Positions 55,320 through 64,000 of a stretch of DNA of 64,000 nt are shown here, piece by piece; the stretch's first letter is position 1, and every line of letters begins with the position of its first letter. Source of the DNA: Campylobacter concisus (GTDB taxonomy: Bacteria > Campylobacterota > Campylobacteria > Campylobacterales > Campylobacteraceae). The notes beneath the pieces were generated by a model. It was not told the DNA's origin. It worked only from the letters and a program-made list of their open reading frames with translations, and did no database searches. Made by a program: the position numbers and the translations under genes. Where the stretch lies: assembly GCF_002913045.1 (NCBI RefSeq), contig NZ_PPAF01000035.1, positions 248,001 through 312,000 of the forward strand, given 5' to 3'.

Positions 55320-56102
55320 TTAAAACGCTGGAAGAATAGCGCCGTTGTATTTGATCTCGATAAATTTCTTAACTTCTGATGAGTTAATAGCCTTATCAAG
55401 AGCCTTTATTTTAGGGCTATTTTCGTTGCCAGACTTTACTACAACATAGTTTACATATGGGCTATTTTTGCTTTCAAGCACAAGTGCGTCTTTTACCGGA
55501 TTAAGATTAGCATTTAGAGCATAGTTTGTGTTGATAACTGCAATAGTAACGTCATCAAGCGTTCTTGGCACTTGAGCAGTCTCGATCTCTTCAAATTTAA
55601 GCTTTTTAGGGTTATCAACTATATCAAGCGGAGTTTTTAGTGGATTATCGTTTAGCTTAATAAGTCCAGCATTTGCAAGGATATCTAAAGCACGGCTTTC
55701 ATTTGTCGGATCATTTGGGATAGATACGGTCGAACCATCTTTTAGATCTTTGATGTCTTTTATCTTTTTAGAATAAACTCCCATTGGCTCAAGATGAACG
55801 CCAACTGTTTTTACAAGATGAGTACCTTTGTTTTTATTAAATTCGTCCAAATATGGAAGGTGCTGAAAGAAATTTGCATCTAAATCGCCATCTTCTGTTG
55901 CAAGGTTTGGCGTGGTATAGTCGTTAAATTCTTTGATCTCAAGCGTATAGCCATCTTTTGCCAAAATAGGCTTTACAACCTCTAAAATTTCAGCATGTGG
56001 GATAGGTGTAGCACCGACGATTATTGTTTTTGACTTGTCAGCTGCATTTGCACTTACACTAAGACCAAGAGCAACTAAAGAAGAGAGAAGTAGTTTTTTC
56101 AT
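55320..56102 (-). CDS. metQ: MetQ/NlpA-family methionine-binding protein (paralogue 1)
   Basis: This 260-residue periplasmic protein is the first binding protein of the MetNIQ importer. Family blocks are IIVGATPIPHAEILE, DANFFQHLPYLDE, PNDPTNESRAL and VPRTLDDVT. The signal peptide ends ANA before AD with no lipobox Cys, unlike MetQ lipoproteins of other bacteria. The ribosome-binding site AAAAGGA lies six bases before the ATG and forms part of a perfect 10-base-pair hairpin (56106-56144), so translation may be controlled by the leader region described separately. Confidence 0.93.
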   Translation of the reverse strand: MKKLLLSSLVALGLSVSANAADKSKTIIVGATPIPHAEILEVVKPILAKDGYTLEIKEFNDYTTPNLATEDGDLDANFFQHLPYLDEFNKNKGTHLVKTVGVHLEPMGVYSKKIKDIKDLKDGSTVSIPNDPTNESRALDILANAGLIKLNDNPLKTPLDIVDNPKKLKFEEIETAQVPRTLDDVTIAVINTNYALNANLNPVKDALVLESKNSPYVNYVVVKSGNENSPKIKALDKAINSSEVKKFIEIKYNGAILPAF

Positions 56103-56105
56103 TTA

Positions 56106-56144
56106 TTATCCTTTTAAAATTTGCCAAGCACCAAAAAAGGATAA
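56106..56144 (-). promoter_or_regulatory. Hairpin masking the metQ ribosome-binding site
   Basis: On the transcript TTATCCTTTT (56144-56135) pairs perfectly with AAAAGGATAA (56115-56106), leaving a 19-base loop. The second arm contains the whole Shine-Dalgarno sequence of metQ. The fold would block initiation unless the first arm is held elsewhere. Confidence 0.7.
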
Positions 56145-56161
56145 ATTTAAGCTAGAGTGTT

Positions 56162-56222
56162 AAATTTCTTTTTAAGCGCTTAAGCTAGTTCTAAGCACTT
56201 AAAAAGAAATTTTGTGCTTAGA
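56162..56222 (-). promoter_or_regulatory. Interlocked hairpins (H-type pseudoknot) after the leader ORF
   Basis: Stem 1 pairs TCTAAGCAC (56222-56214) with GTGCTTAGA (56198-56190). Its 15-base loop plus one base is the perfect complement of a downstream segment: arms 56198-56212 and 56162-56176, reading AAATTTCTTTTTAAG and CTTAAAAAGAAATTT on opposite sides. Stem 2 therefore captures the loop of stem 1, so the region forms a pseudoknot or switches between two stems. Stem 1 starts two bases after the stop codon of the 19-codon frame. Confidence 0.7.
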
Positions 56223-56224
56223 GA

Positions 56225-56284
56225 TTAGTCTTTCGACAACGCGTTTTTTAATAGGCGGCACATGTGGCACATATCTGATTTCAT
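56225..56284 (-). CDS. 19-residue Met/Cys-rich leader peptide upstream of metQ
   Basis: This small frame is not in the standard gene set. It reads MKSDMCHMCRLLKNALSKD and ends with TAA. AAAGGA lies six bases before the ATG, as good as any site in the window. Five of the first nine residues are Met or Cys. It sits between metI and metQ in the methionine-import operon and is followed at once by the interlocked hairpins. It looks like a regulatory leader peptide whose translation senses methionine, cysteine or their charged tRNAs. Expression is not shown by sequence. Confidence 0.65.
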   Translation of the reverse strand: MKSDMCHMCRLLKNALSKD

Positions 56285-56347
56285 CTTTTATCCTTTCAGC
56301 TAAAATTAATTCGGGCAATTTTAAGGAAAAAAGCTTAAAATCAGATA
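56272..56347 (-). promoter_or_regulatory. Inverted repeat covering the leader-peptide start
   Basis: On the transcript TATCTGATTT (56347-56338) is the perfect complement of AAATCAGATA (56281-56272), which covers codons 2-5 of the leader peptide directly behind its ATG. Pairing would close the start region in a 56-base loop that holds its ribosome-binding site. The first arm lies 12 bases after the metI stop, so it exists only on metNI read-through mRNA. Confidence 0.55.
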
Positions 56348-56358
56348 AAAACAAAGGC

Positions 56359-57033
56359 CTATTTTTTAGAAATTTTATATAAGTAGTTACCTAGAACTTG
56401 AAAAATTTGAACCATAATGATAAGAATAACCACGGTGTAGAGCATGATATCTGGGCGAAATCTTTGATATCCGTAGTTTATAGCGACAGATCCTAGTCCG
56501 CCACCGCCAACCGCACCAGCCATCGCTGAAAAGCCGATATTTACGATAAGTGTTAGCGTAAATGCCGAGATAATACCAGGAAGTGCCTCTACAAACATCA
56601 CTCTAAAGATGATCTGAAATTTCGAGCTTCCAAAGCTTTGAGCAGCTTCGATGATGCCTTTATCAACCTCTTTTAGGGCATTTTCGATTAGCCTTGCCAC
56701 AAACGGAGCCGCGCCAATAGTTAGCGGAACGATCGCAGCCGTAGTGCCGATGCTTGTGCCTACGATCATTTTTGTGACAGGAAAGAGCACGATGATTAAA
56801 ATGATAAACGGAAAGCTTCTAAGCACGTTTATAACGATATCTAGCACAAAATAAAGCTGTTTGTTTGGTTTTAGTCCATCTTTATCTGAAAGTATGAGCA
56901 AAACCGCAGGTATGAGGCCTATGGCAAAGGCGAGCAGAGTAGAGACTATGCTCATATATAGTGTCTCGCCGATAGCTGGCAACAGTATCCTAGAAAATAC
57001 ATCTGGAAATTTAGAAAAATCAATACCAAACAT
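56359..57033 (-). CDS. metI: Methionine ABC transporter permease
   Basis: MetI is the inner-membrane permease of the MetNIQ methionine importer. The 224-residue protein has about five spans and the EAA coupling loop IIEAAQSFGSSKFQIIFRV. The ATG at 57033 shares a base with the metN stop (TGATG). The longer frame from 57048 only runs back into metN. After its stop lies a 256-base non-genic stretch holding a leader frame and RNA folds before metQ. Confidence 0.94.
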   Translation of the reverse strand: MFGIDFSKFPDVFSRILLPAIGETLYMSIVSTLLAFAIGLIPAVLLILSDKDGLKPNKQLYFVLDIVINVLRSFPFIILIIVLFPVTKMIVGTSIGTTAAIVPLTIGAAPFVARLIENALKEVDKGIIEAAQSFGSSKFQIIFRVMFVEALPGIISAFTLTLIVNIGFSAMAGAVGGGGLGSVAINYGYQRFRPDIMLYTVVILIIMVQIFQVLGNYLYKISKK

Positions 57034-57989
57034 CAAGCAACCTCCCATAAAACGCCACTTTGCTTGATGTAGTTAAGCACGTTTTCTTTATCTTTTTCAT
57101 CTATGTTTATGACAAGCGAGCCAAGAACATTTTCGTTTAGCTTCTCAAGCTTACCCCAGACTATGTTAAAGTCGATATTTAGGCTTCTAGCCATATGCGT
57201 GATCACGCTATTTTGGGCCACTTCTTTTGGGAAAAATAGCCTAATATTCGTGCCAGTGCTTGGCAGAATTTCAACCTCGCCTAAAAACTCTTTCATCTTC
57301 TCATCTGGCTTTAAAAATAGCTCCTCAATGCTTCCAGAGCCTATGATCTTGCCGCCTTCTAGCAAGATTGCTCGTTTTGCGATCGATTTTACAACCTCCA
57401 TCTCGTGCGTGACGATGACGACGCTGATATCTAGCTCTTTGTTTATCTTTTCAAGCAGCTCTAAAATTTGATTTGTAGTGTTTGGATCAAGAGCCGAAGT
57501 CGCCTCGTCGCTTAGTAAAATTTTAGGATTTAAAGCAAGCGCTCTAGCGATAGCGACACGCTGTTTTTGCCCGCCACTTAGCTCGCTTGGATAGCTTTTT
57601 GCCTTGCTTTCAAGACCGACTAAATTTAAAAGCTCTCTCACTCTTTTTTCAGTTTCATCGCTTTTATAACCCCAAAATTTAAGCGGAGTAGCGACGTTTT
57701 CAAAGACGTTTTTTCTAGCCATTAATGCAAAATGCTGAAATATCATCCCAACATCTCGCCTTAAATGCCTTTGCTGCATCTCATCTAAATTTTTTATCTC
57801 TTGATCAAAGACTTTTAAGCTACCACCTTGATAGCTCTCAAGGCCGTTTATGCATCTTAAAAGCGTTGATTTACCAGCGCCACTATGACCCACGATAGCA
57901 AAAATTTCACCCTTTTTAACCTCTAAATTTATATCAAAAAGGATCTGCGTATCACCATAAAATTTACTTAATTTCTCTATTTTTATCAC
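57033..57989 (-). CDS. metN: Methionine ABC transporter ATP-binding protein
   Basis: MetN is the ATPase of the methionine importer. Walker [10 protein letters not shown], signature LSGGQKQR, Walker [14 protein letters not shown] and switch His VIVTHE are intact. The C-terminal NIL/ACT-like domain (about residues 245-318) is the site where methionine inhibits transport in E. coli MetNI. I take the GTG at 57989, which shares a base with the valS stop (TAGTG) and gives the usual [11 protein letters not shown] start; the upstream extension is valS sequence in another frame. Confidence 0.94.
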   Translation of the reverse strand: MIKIEKLSKFYGDTQILFDINLEVKKGEIFAIVGHSGAGKSTLLRCINGLESYQGGSLKVFDQEIKNLDEMQQRHLRRDVGMIFQHFALMARKNVFENVATPLKFWGYKSDETEKRVRELLNLVGLESKAKSYPSELSGGQKQRVAIARALALNPKILLSDEATSALDPNTTNQILELLEKINKELDISVVIVTHEMEVVKSIAKRAILLEGGKIIGSGSIEELFLKPDEKMKEFLGEVEILPSTGTNIRLFFPKEVAQNSVITHMARSLNIDFNIVWGKLEKLNENVLGSLVINIDEKDKENVLNYIKQSGVLWEVA

Positions 57990-60613
57990 TATTTTTCTCC
58001 AAGAGCTTCTAGCTCTTCGCATACTTTTTTAAATTTAGCCTCAGCGCTCTCTAGCGCCTCTTTGTTCGTCTCTATAACCTCTTTTGGTGCGTTTGCTACG
58101 AAATTTTGGTTATTTAGCATGCCTGAAAGCTTAGCTATCTCTTTTTCAAGCTTTGTCTTTTGAGACTTGAGCCTTGTGATGATACCGCTCATATCAAGCC
58201 CTTCAAGTGGAACAAATGCCTCTAAATTTTCGCTCACATCTCTGATAGAATTTTCTATTTTCTCATCTATAAAGCCGATCTCTTCGCATTTTGCAAGCAG
58301 CTTGATATACTCTTTGACCTCGTCAAGATCGATTTTTTCATTAAATTTAACAAAGGCTTTTGCGATCTTTGAGTTGCCAAGATCTATGGTCGCTTTTGCG
58401 CGGCGAATAGCCACGATCGCTTCGATAACTAACTCAAATTTCTTCTCAACCTCTAAATTTCGCTCTTTTATCTCTGGATAGCTCATAACCATTATTGATT
58501 TTGCATTTTCAAGCTGTGTGCCGCTAAGCTCTTGAAATAGATACTCTGAAAGAAACGGCATGAAAGGATTTAGCAGTTTCATCGCCTCTTTAAATATACT
58601 TCCAAGCTCTTTTACGCTCGCTTTGTCAGCCTTGCTAAGCTCGATGCCCCAGTCACAAAACTCATCCCAAAGGAATTTATAAAGTGTGTTTGCAGCGTCA
58701 TTAAAGCGGTAGGCGTCGATGTTTTCGCGCACCTCTCTCACGCACTCGTTAAAGCGGCTGTTCATATAAATTCCAAGCTTTGTTTGAAGCTTGATATCCT
58801 CTAAATTTGCAAATTTGCTCTCATTTAGCATGAGATATTTGTTCGCATTATAAAGCTTGTTAGTGAAATTTCTTACCTGCTTCATCTTGGCGTCGCTTAG
58901 CTTGATATCGCGTCCTTGAACAGCTAGAAGTGTTAGCGTAAAGCGCAATATATCGGCGCTATACTCATTGATGCTATCAAGCGGGTCAATGACGTTGCCA
59001 AGGCTTTTACTCATCTTTCTACCAAATTCATCTTTTACGAGTGCGTGCAGATAAATGTCGTCAAATGGCAGCTTGCCAAGAGCGTTTTCACCCTGAAACA
59101 TCATCCTAGCAACCCAGAAAAATAATATATCAAAGCCAGTTATGAGAAGGTTGTTTGGATAAAACTCAGCAAGGTCTCCTTCAAACCATTTTTCATTTTT
59201 TAGCTCATTATCATTTCCCCAGCCAAGCGTACTAAATGGCCAAAGACCAGAGCTAAACCACGTATCTAGAACGTCTGGGTCTTGGTGGAAATTTTTACTT
59301 TTGCACTTTTTGCACTCGCATGGCTCGTCCTCGTCAGCCCACATGTGACCGCACTCGTCGCAGTAAAATACTGGAATTTGATGTCCCCACCAAAGCTGGC
59401 GTGAGATACACCAGTCTCTTAGCTCTCTCATCCACGCGTTAAAGCTGTTTATCCAGTGCGGCGGGTAAAATTTAGCAAGGCCCTCTGAGACCTTTTGTAT
59501 CGCCTCGTCTGCAATCTCTTTTTTGACAAACCATTGCTTTGAGATGTATGGCTCGACAACGTTTTTGCAGCGGTAGCAGTATCCTACTTGGTTTTCATAT
59601 TTTTCGATCTTTTCGACATTGCCAAGTTTTTCAAGTTCCGCTACGACGATATCTCTAGCCTCAAGCCTCTCAAGACCTGCGAATTTATCGCACTTGTCGT
59701 TTAAAATGCCTTTTTCATCAAATACGGTGATAAACTCAAGATTGTGCCTTTTTCCAACTTCATAGTCGTTTTGATCATGCGCAGGTGTAACCTTAACAAG
59801 ACCCGTTCCAAACTCCATATCGACGTGCTCATCCGCGATGATCTCAATCTCTCTGTTTATTATAGGTAGCACCACTTTTTTACCTATTAAATTTTTATAT
59901 CGTTCATCGTTTGGATTTACCATTACGGCGGTGTCACCAAAGTAAGTTTCAGGCCTAGTAGTAGCAACTACAACAAATTCGCTTGGCTTATCTGCAAAGT
60001 AGTATCTCAAATGATAAAGCTTGCCTTTGTTTTCCTTGTGCTCGACCTCGATGTCGCTGAGCGCGCCGTCGTGCGTGCACCAGTTTATCATGTAGTTTTT
60101 CTGAACGATCAGTCCTTTGTCGTACAAATTTACAAATGCTTTTTTAACAGCTTTTCTTAGGCCCTCATCCATGGTAAATCTCTGGCGTGACCAAGCTGGA
60201 GTGATGCCAAGCTTGCGCATCTGATGAACGATCATGCCACCACTTTTTTCTTTCCACTCCAACACTTTTTCTACAAATTTTTCACGTCCAAGCTCTTCTT
60301 TTTTGATGCCTTGGGCTAAAAGCTGCTTTTCAACGACATTTTGAGTAGCGATGCCAGCGTGGTCAAGTCCTGGCTGCCAAAGCGTCTTGTAGCCGTCCAT
60401 CCTCTTGTAACGAGTCATGATGTCTTGGAGCGTGAAGGTTAGGGCGTGTCCGATGTGAAGCGAGCCAGTCACATTTGGAGGTGGCATCATAATGCAAAAT
60501 TTACGTCCATCTTTTTGGATATCTTTGTTTGCGTCTATCTCGAAGTATCCGCGTTCTTCCCAAATTTTATAAAATTTATCTTCTATCTCTTTTGCATTGT
60601 AAAATTCTGCCAC
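57989..60613 (-). CDS. valS: Valine-tRNA ligase
   Basis: ValRS charges tRNA-Val. The 874-residue class I enzyme has the HIGH motif in [12 protein letters not shown] and the KMSKS motif in [11 protein letters not shown]. It has a CP1 editing domain ([17 protein letters not shown]), a zinc-type Cys cluster (CDECGH, CECKKC) and a C-terminal coiled-coil arm. It starts with GTG behind GAGGA. It heads the valS-metN-metI unit and overlaps metN by one base. Confidence 0.97.
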   Translation of the reverse strand: MAEFYNAKEIEDKFYKIWEERGYFEIDANKDIQKDGRKFCIMMPPPNVTGSLHIGHALTFTLQDIMTRYKRMDGYKTLWQPGLDHAGIATQNVVEKQLLAQGIKKEELGREKFVEKVLEWKEKSGGMIVHQMRKLGITPAWSRQRFTMDEGLRKAVKKAFVNLYDKGLIVQKNYMINWCTHDGALSDIEVEHKENKGKLYHLRYYFADKPSEFVVVATTRPETYFGDTAVMVNPNDERYKNLIGKKVVLPIINREIEIIADEHVDMEFGTGLVKVTPAHDQNDYEVGKRHNLEFITVFDEKGILNDKCDKFAGLERLEARDIVVAELEKLGNVEKIEKYENQVGYCYRCKNVVEPYISKQWFVKKEIADEAIQKVSEGLAKFYPPHWINSFNAWMRELRDWCISRQLWWGHQIPVFYCDECGHMWADEDEPCECKKCKSKNFHQDPDVLDTWFSSGLWPFSTLGWGNDNELKNEKWFEGDLAEFYPNNLLITGFDILFFWVARMMFQGENALGKLPFDDIYLHALVKDEFGRKMSKSLGNVIDPLDSINEYSADILRFTLTLLAVQGRDIKLSDAKMKQVRNFTNKLYNANKYLMLNESKFANLEDIKLQTKLGIYMNSRFNECVREVRENIDAYRFNDAANTLYKFLWDEFCDWGIELSKADKASVKELGSIFKEAMKLLNPFMPFLSEYLFQELSGTQLENAKSIMVMSYPEIKERNLEVEKKFELVIEAIVAIRRAKATIDLGNSKIAKAFVKFNEKIDLDEVKEYIKLLAKCEEIGFIDEKIENSIRDVSENLEAFVPLEGLDMSGIITRLKSQKTKLEKEIAKLSGMLNNQNFVANAPKEVIETNKEALESAEAKFKKVCEELEALGEK

Positions 60614-60699
60614 TTTTGTATCCTCTTTCGTTTAAAAAATGCTTAATGTTATCTAAAATTTGTTTAAAAAAATCTTTGCAAAAGTTGGGAAATATGGGC

Positions 60700-60721
60700 T
60701 TGGGGCGGTTAAACGCCCCAA
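60700..60721 (-). terminator. Hairpin after the alpha-2-macroglobulin gene
   Basis: Arms TTGGGGCG and CGCCCCAA form a perfect eight-base-pair GC-rich stem with a six-base loop, 11 bases beyond the stop of the minus-strand gene. No good U-run follows, so it is a moderate terminator candidate. Between it and valS nothing else is seen. Confidence 0.5.
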
Positions 60722-60732
60722 AGTTTAAATAG

Positions 60733-63700
60733 CTATTTTACGGTAAAGCTTCTTTGAGCTAAGTCGTAGTCGTTTTGTCTTTCGTTATACATATTTTCAG
60801 TTGTGACCGCACCAAGCGAGCATTTGCCACCAAGTCTTACACGATAAGGTGTGTAAAGCACAGCCTCTCTCTTGTCACTATCTAGTGCATAAAAACTTAA
60901 AACGCGATCATCTTTTATGCTTTGATATTCAAGCTCAATGCTATCTTTAAGATTCTTACTAAAACCACTTAAATTTTCATTTATTGGCTCAAAGCAGCTA
61001 CTTACTATCTCGTTTATTACACCATTTTTAACCATAGCTTTAGAATTTATCACTATTTTTGAATAGACAACATCATTTACTCTTAGGCTGTCAAGACCTA
61101 GCTCTTTGCCTTTTTCATCGACAAACGTTCTATAAATATCAAGCTCTTTTGGCTCTATTTTATGTTTAATCTCAAGTGGCACATAAGCATAGCTTAAAAT
61201 AGTGGCATATAGCTTGTTTTCGCCAAGTGGCGTGATGGTAAAATTTCCATCTTTTGCTGTAAATGATACACTTAAAAGGCCGTCAAATTCTTTGCTTTCG
61301 CCATTGTAGCTAAGCTTAAATTTATTATTTTTCTCACCAACATCTTTGCCAAAGTAGGCATTTAGCGCTCTAAGGGTAAATGCACGCTCTTGCGTTGAGC
61401 TAAGCTCATTTAAATTTGTGATCAAGAAATTTGCAAGATCATCTGAGTAGTCGTTTTTCTCAAAATATTTTGCGTGCAGATACAAGATAAATGCATTGTC
61501 TCTCATCTTTGAGCCAAAGCTAGAATAATCCCTGTTATAATCAGCCGCCTGAGCTTTTTTAATATCTTTTAGCGCCACCTTTGCTTCGTCATTTAAGCCG
61601 TTTAGCTTTAGAGCCGCTGCCATTAGATACTTATTAAGTGCGGTCGTATTGTAAGCTTTGTGGTCATAAATTTTATTTAGCACCGATTTATCAGCAACAT
61701 TTGCGCGGGAGCTTACATAAATAGCATATAGAGCTTCAATGTCTGTGTTTGTATATTTTAAGAGCGAATTTAATGCTCTTTGCTTTACATTTTTATTTAG
61801 CTCATATCCAGCCTCTTCAAGATCAAGCAACACATCAGTTGCATAGATCGAAGCAAATGCATTAGTACTACCTAGATCGCTCCAGTAGCCAAAGCTACCA
61901 TCTGGTTTTTGCATCTTAATTAGCTCACTCATTCCGTTTACAATAAATCTCTTTTGATCATTTTTTTCAAGCTCATCTTTTGGCTTTAAATTTAAAAGCG
62001 CAAGCAGTCTTGAGCTCCTTTGCTCCGAACATCCGTAAGGGTACTCGACTAAATTTTTAGAAGCTGCTAATAGCACGCTTGAGACCGAGCTTGACGCATC
62101 TATACTAACATTGTGAAAGCCTTTTGGAAGAGAGATCATGCTCTCTTTATCAAAGACGCTACTTTTTGCATAGGTGCTAATCGTATAAGGATTAACTACA
62201 TCAAGTAAATTTTGAGCTGTTTTTGAGCTATTTTTGTCGCTTATTGTTATATTGTATTCGCCAGCTCCAGCTTCAAGAGCTGAAATTTTAAATGTAAAGG
62301 CTTTATTTTCAAGCGGCTTTAAATTTATATTTTCTTTTGTTTTGATGCTTAAATTTTTACTGCTAGCCACTTTTATGGTTAAATTTTTATCCTCATTTGT
62401 TGTATTTATAAGCCTTAAGTTCGCATTTAGCTCATCGCCTTTTAGCAGATAAACTAACGCACTTGGTTTAATAATCACATCATCTTTTACTAAAATTTCT
62501 TTATTTACCGCATTCATACTATTTTCATTATTTGCCACGACATCTACTCTAATGGCAGAGTTAAAGCCATTTGGCGTTTTAAACTCGTATGAAATTTCAC
62601 CATTATCGTCAGCTTGAAGGCTTACTAAATTTGCATATGTTTTTACCTTTTTACTATCGACCGGGCTAGCATGTTTTGCCATCTTTGCCTCCATGGCAAG
62701 TGCTGCCATATCACCACCAAAGCTTAAAGTTTTGCCCTCAACCTTATAGTTTGTGAGCATATTATAAATGTCATAGTCAAAGACGCCATCTGGTAAAATT
62801 TTGTCAAAAAATTTAAGTGGATCAGCTGGCTTTTGTGACGTTATATCAAGCACGCCAACATCTGTGATAAATAAATTCACATAAGCTTTTGGCTTTGTTT
62901 TTAGAGAAATTTTTATATTTTCATCGCTTTTTGCCGTATTTGGTGCATCAAGACTTAGATCAAGTATTCTTGATGACTTATCAGCTTTAGCATAAACCTT
63001 GCCGTAAGTTCTAAACGGAGTTAATCCACCATCTGTCATGCGGTAGATATTTGCACTCACGTAAAGTCCGCTAAAATCAAAATCAAGTTTAAATTTCACA
63101 TTTGCTGAGTTGTTTTTTATCTTAACAACCTTGTAAGCTTTCACGCCACCATCTTCAAGTGTAACAAGGGCGATACCCTCTTTTATGGCTGAGCTTATAT
63201 CAGCACTTAGTTCATCGCCTTTTTTGTAGATATTTTTATTTAGTTTGATTTGAGATTTACTAAGCTCTTTTGTAGGCGCTAGAGTCGAGTAGTTGTAGCC
63301 ACTTACGTCCATATCAAGGCTTGTGCTTGCTCCACTTACTAGATTTGTAGCGATGATCACATATGAGCCACTTTGTGTAAATTTATAGCTAAACTCGCCA
63401 TTATCTTTATAAAAATTATCCACATCTTCTAGCGTTTGAAACCACTTTATATACCCATTTGCATCTCTTTGGTATTGCCAAGTAACGCGTTTTATATCAA
63501 ATTTTAAATTTGATTTTACGGCCTTTTGACTTGACATGTCTACTACAACCGTTTTTATTTTTACATCTTCGTTTGGCTCAGCAAATGTCGTGCTTGCTGC
63601 GATACCGACCATATCCTTGTAAGGATAGAGAGTAAAGCTTTTTGTGTCGCTTACATTTTTGCCATCATCATTTACATTGAAATTTATCACGCCTGTTATG

Positions 63701-64000
63701 ATAGAAGAGGCATTTTTAGTGCTAAAGCTAAGATCTATCATTTGGCTTGATTTACCATCTTTTGAAAGAGTGAGATCATTTTCAAAAGATGGATAAGCAC
63801 TTGGTTTTAGCGTATTATTTTTAAATTTATACTCTTTAAACTCGCTATTTTTATATTCATCATCAAAAAAGCTCACCTGCATGCTGCCATCAAGCTCGCT
63901 AGCAGCGCCACCAAAGAGATAGTTACTAGCTAGATTTGCTCTAATAAGCTCATTTGCGAAAAATTTATCTCTCTCAAGCGTTATCTCATTTTTTATCCTA
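60733..64000 (-). CDS. Bacterial alpha-2-macroglobulin-like protein (5' part outside window)
   Basis: The frame is open to the right edge, so about 1088 C-terminal residues of a larger protein are seen; the Met at 63882 is internal. It carries MG-type domains, an A2M domain (KTYANLVSLQADDNGEISYEF, TPNGFNSAIRVDVVAN), the thioester motif YPYGCSEQ and an alpha/alpha-barrel complement-like domain (MQKPDGSFGYWSD). Bacterial A2Ms are large periplasmic or lipoprotein protease traps, usually beside the penicillin-binding protein PbpC; the upstream gene is not visible. CSEQ matches the Cys-x-Glu-Gln thioester rule, so covalent trapping should be possible. Confidence 0.92.
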   Translation of the reverse strand, partial: RIKNEITLERDKFFANELIRANLASNYLFGGAASELDGSMQVSFFDDEYKNSEFKEYKFKNNTLKPSAYPSFENDLTLSKDGKSSQMIDLSFSTKNASSIITGVINFNVNDDGKNVSDTKSFTLYPYKDMVGIAASTTFAEPNEDVKIKTVVVDMSSQKAVKSNLKFDIKRVTWQYQRDANGYIKWFQTLEDVDNFYKDNGEFSYKFTQSGSYVIIATNLVSGASTSLDMDVSGYNYSTLAPTKELSKSQIKLNKNIYKKGDELSADISSAIKEGIALVTLEDGGVKAYKVVKIKNNSANVKFKLDFDFSGLYVSANIYRMTDGGLTPFRTYGKVYAKADKSSRILDLSLDAPNTAKSDENIKISLKTKPKAYVNLFITDVGVLDITSQKPADPLKFFDKILPDGVFDYDIYNMLTNYKVEGKTLSFGGDMAALAMEAKMAKHASPVDSKKVKTYANLVSLQADDNGEISYEFKTPNGFNSAIRVDVVANNENSMNAVNKEILVKDDVIIKPSALVYLLKGDELNANLRLINTTNEDKNLTIKVASSKNLSIKTKENINLKPLENKAFTFKISALEAGAGEYNITISDKNSSKTAQNLLDVVNPYTISTYAKSSVFDKESMISLPKGFHNVSIDASSSVSSVLLAASKNLVEYPYGCSEQRSSRLLALLNLKPKDELEKNDQKRFIVNGMSELIKMQKPDGSFGYWSDLGSTNAFASIYATDVLLDLEEAGYELNKNVKQRALNSLLKYTNTDIEALYAIYVSSRANVADKSVLNKIYDHKAYNTTALNKYLMAAALKLNGLNDEAKVALKDIKKAQAADYNRDYSSFGSKMRDNAFILYLHAKYFEKNDYSDDLANFLITNLNELSSTQERAFTLRALNAYFGKDVGEKNNKFKLSYNGESKEFDGLLSVSFTAKDGNFTITPLGENKLYATILSYAYVPLEIKHKIEPKELDIYRTFVDEKGKELGLDSLRVNDVVYSKIVINSKAMVKNGVINEIVSSCFEPINENLSGFSKNLKDSIELEYQSIKDDRVLSFYALDSDKREAVLYTPYRVRLGGKCSLGAVTTENMYNERQNDYDLAQRSFTVK

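Noticed and set aside
56272-56347. Repeat near the leader start as a rho-independent terminator for metNI
   Set aside because: It has a 56-base loop, low GC and no U-run, so start-site masking is a better reading.
57033-58022. Longer metN frame starting at 58022
   Set aside because: The extension is the valS end in another frame; the GTG overlapping the valS stop fits MetN.
1-64000. CRISPR arrays, insertion sequences, phage genes or long homopolymeric G tracts
   Set aside because: I saw no spaced direct repeats, transposase motifs or poly-G/C phase-variation tracts on reading the window.

Overview
The window is AT-rich chromosomal DNA from an epsilonproteobacterium, almost certainly a Campylobacter; the larger-genome group around C. 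concisus, C. curvus, C. showae and C. rectus is a guess. The evidence is gene content and order: the IamAB/Mce-like ABC operon, aroB-mscS-mtaB-FtsH-like (a block shared with Helicobacter), flgA-ubiX-coaD-tmk-hisS-speA-aspB, era-hslU-hslV-rplI-argG, the S4 protein-tsaE-lptB-rpoN block and valS-metN-metI-metQ. Orthology to named C. jejuni or H. pylori loci is from memory and was not searched. Coding density is very high, most neighbours overlap by 1-13 bases, and no stretch over 300 bases lacks a gene. I found no CRISPR array, insertion sequence or prophage.

Layout. Bases 1-3122 (+): a phospholipid-type ABC importer (permease cut by the window edge, ATPase, MCE protein, lipoprotein). 3216-11257 (+): a COG3400 TrkA-like protein, aroB, a mechanosensitive channel, mtaB, an FtsH-like ATPase that has lost its protease motif, mogA, and a membrane-protein gene split by an in-frame stop. 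11294-24188 (-): one long unit of murA, moeA, tRNA-Gly, flgA, ubiX, coaD, tmk, hisS, speA, aspB and thiamine genes thiS-thiF-thiG-thiH-thiE. 24328-26420 (+): an NlpC/P60 lipoprotein, a ferritin-like DUF455 protein and a SixA-like phosphatase. 26430-37512 (-): a nine-gene type II secretion/type IV pilus-like cluster with MSHA gene order, matching the Campylobacter Cts DNA-uptake genes, followed by a PAS sensor and a soluble chemotaxis transducer. 37572-41996 (-): era, hslU, hslV, rplI, argG. 42199-45119 (+): a TonB receptor and a periplasmic esterase behind a Fur-box-like site, probably for ferric catecholate (enterobactin-type) iron. 45153-47771 (+): S4 protein, tsaE, lptB, rpoN. 47772-53665: unknown and DnaJ-like genes, tRNA-Arg, murG, ftsW and divergent murI. 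53736-60613 (-): DedA, two tandem metQ paralogues, metI, metN, valS. 60733-64000 (-): an alpha-2-macroglobulin-like protein cut by the right edge.

The most interesting signal lies between metI and metQ (56103-56358). It holds an unlisted 19-codon reading frame with a good ribosome-binding site, whose peptide begins Met-Lys-Ser-Asp-Met-Cys-His-Met-Cys. Four perfect inverted repeats surround it. One covers the small frame's start, two interlock as an H-type pseudoknot just after its stop, and one masks the ribosome-binding site of metQ. I read this as a leader-peptide-controlled translational switch sensing Met/Cys supply. Other notable points are the pseudo-protease FtsH paralogue, the MSHA/Cts cluster with a GspL-like fusion and no pilins, flgA without a usable start codon right behind a tRNA, and the nonsense-split membrane gene.
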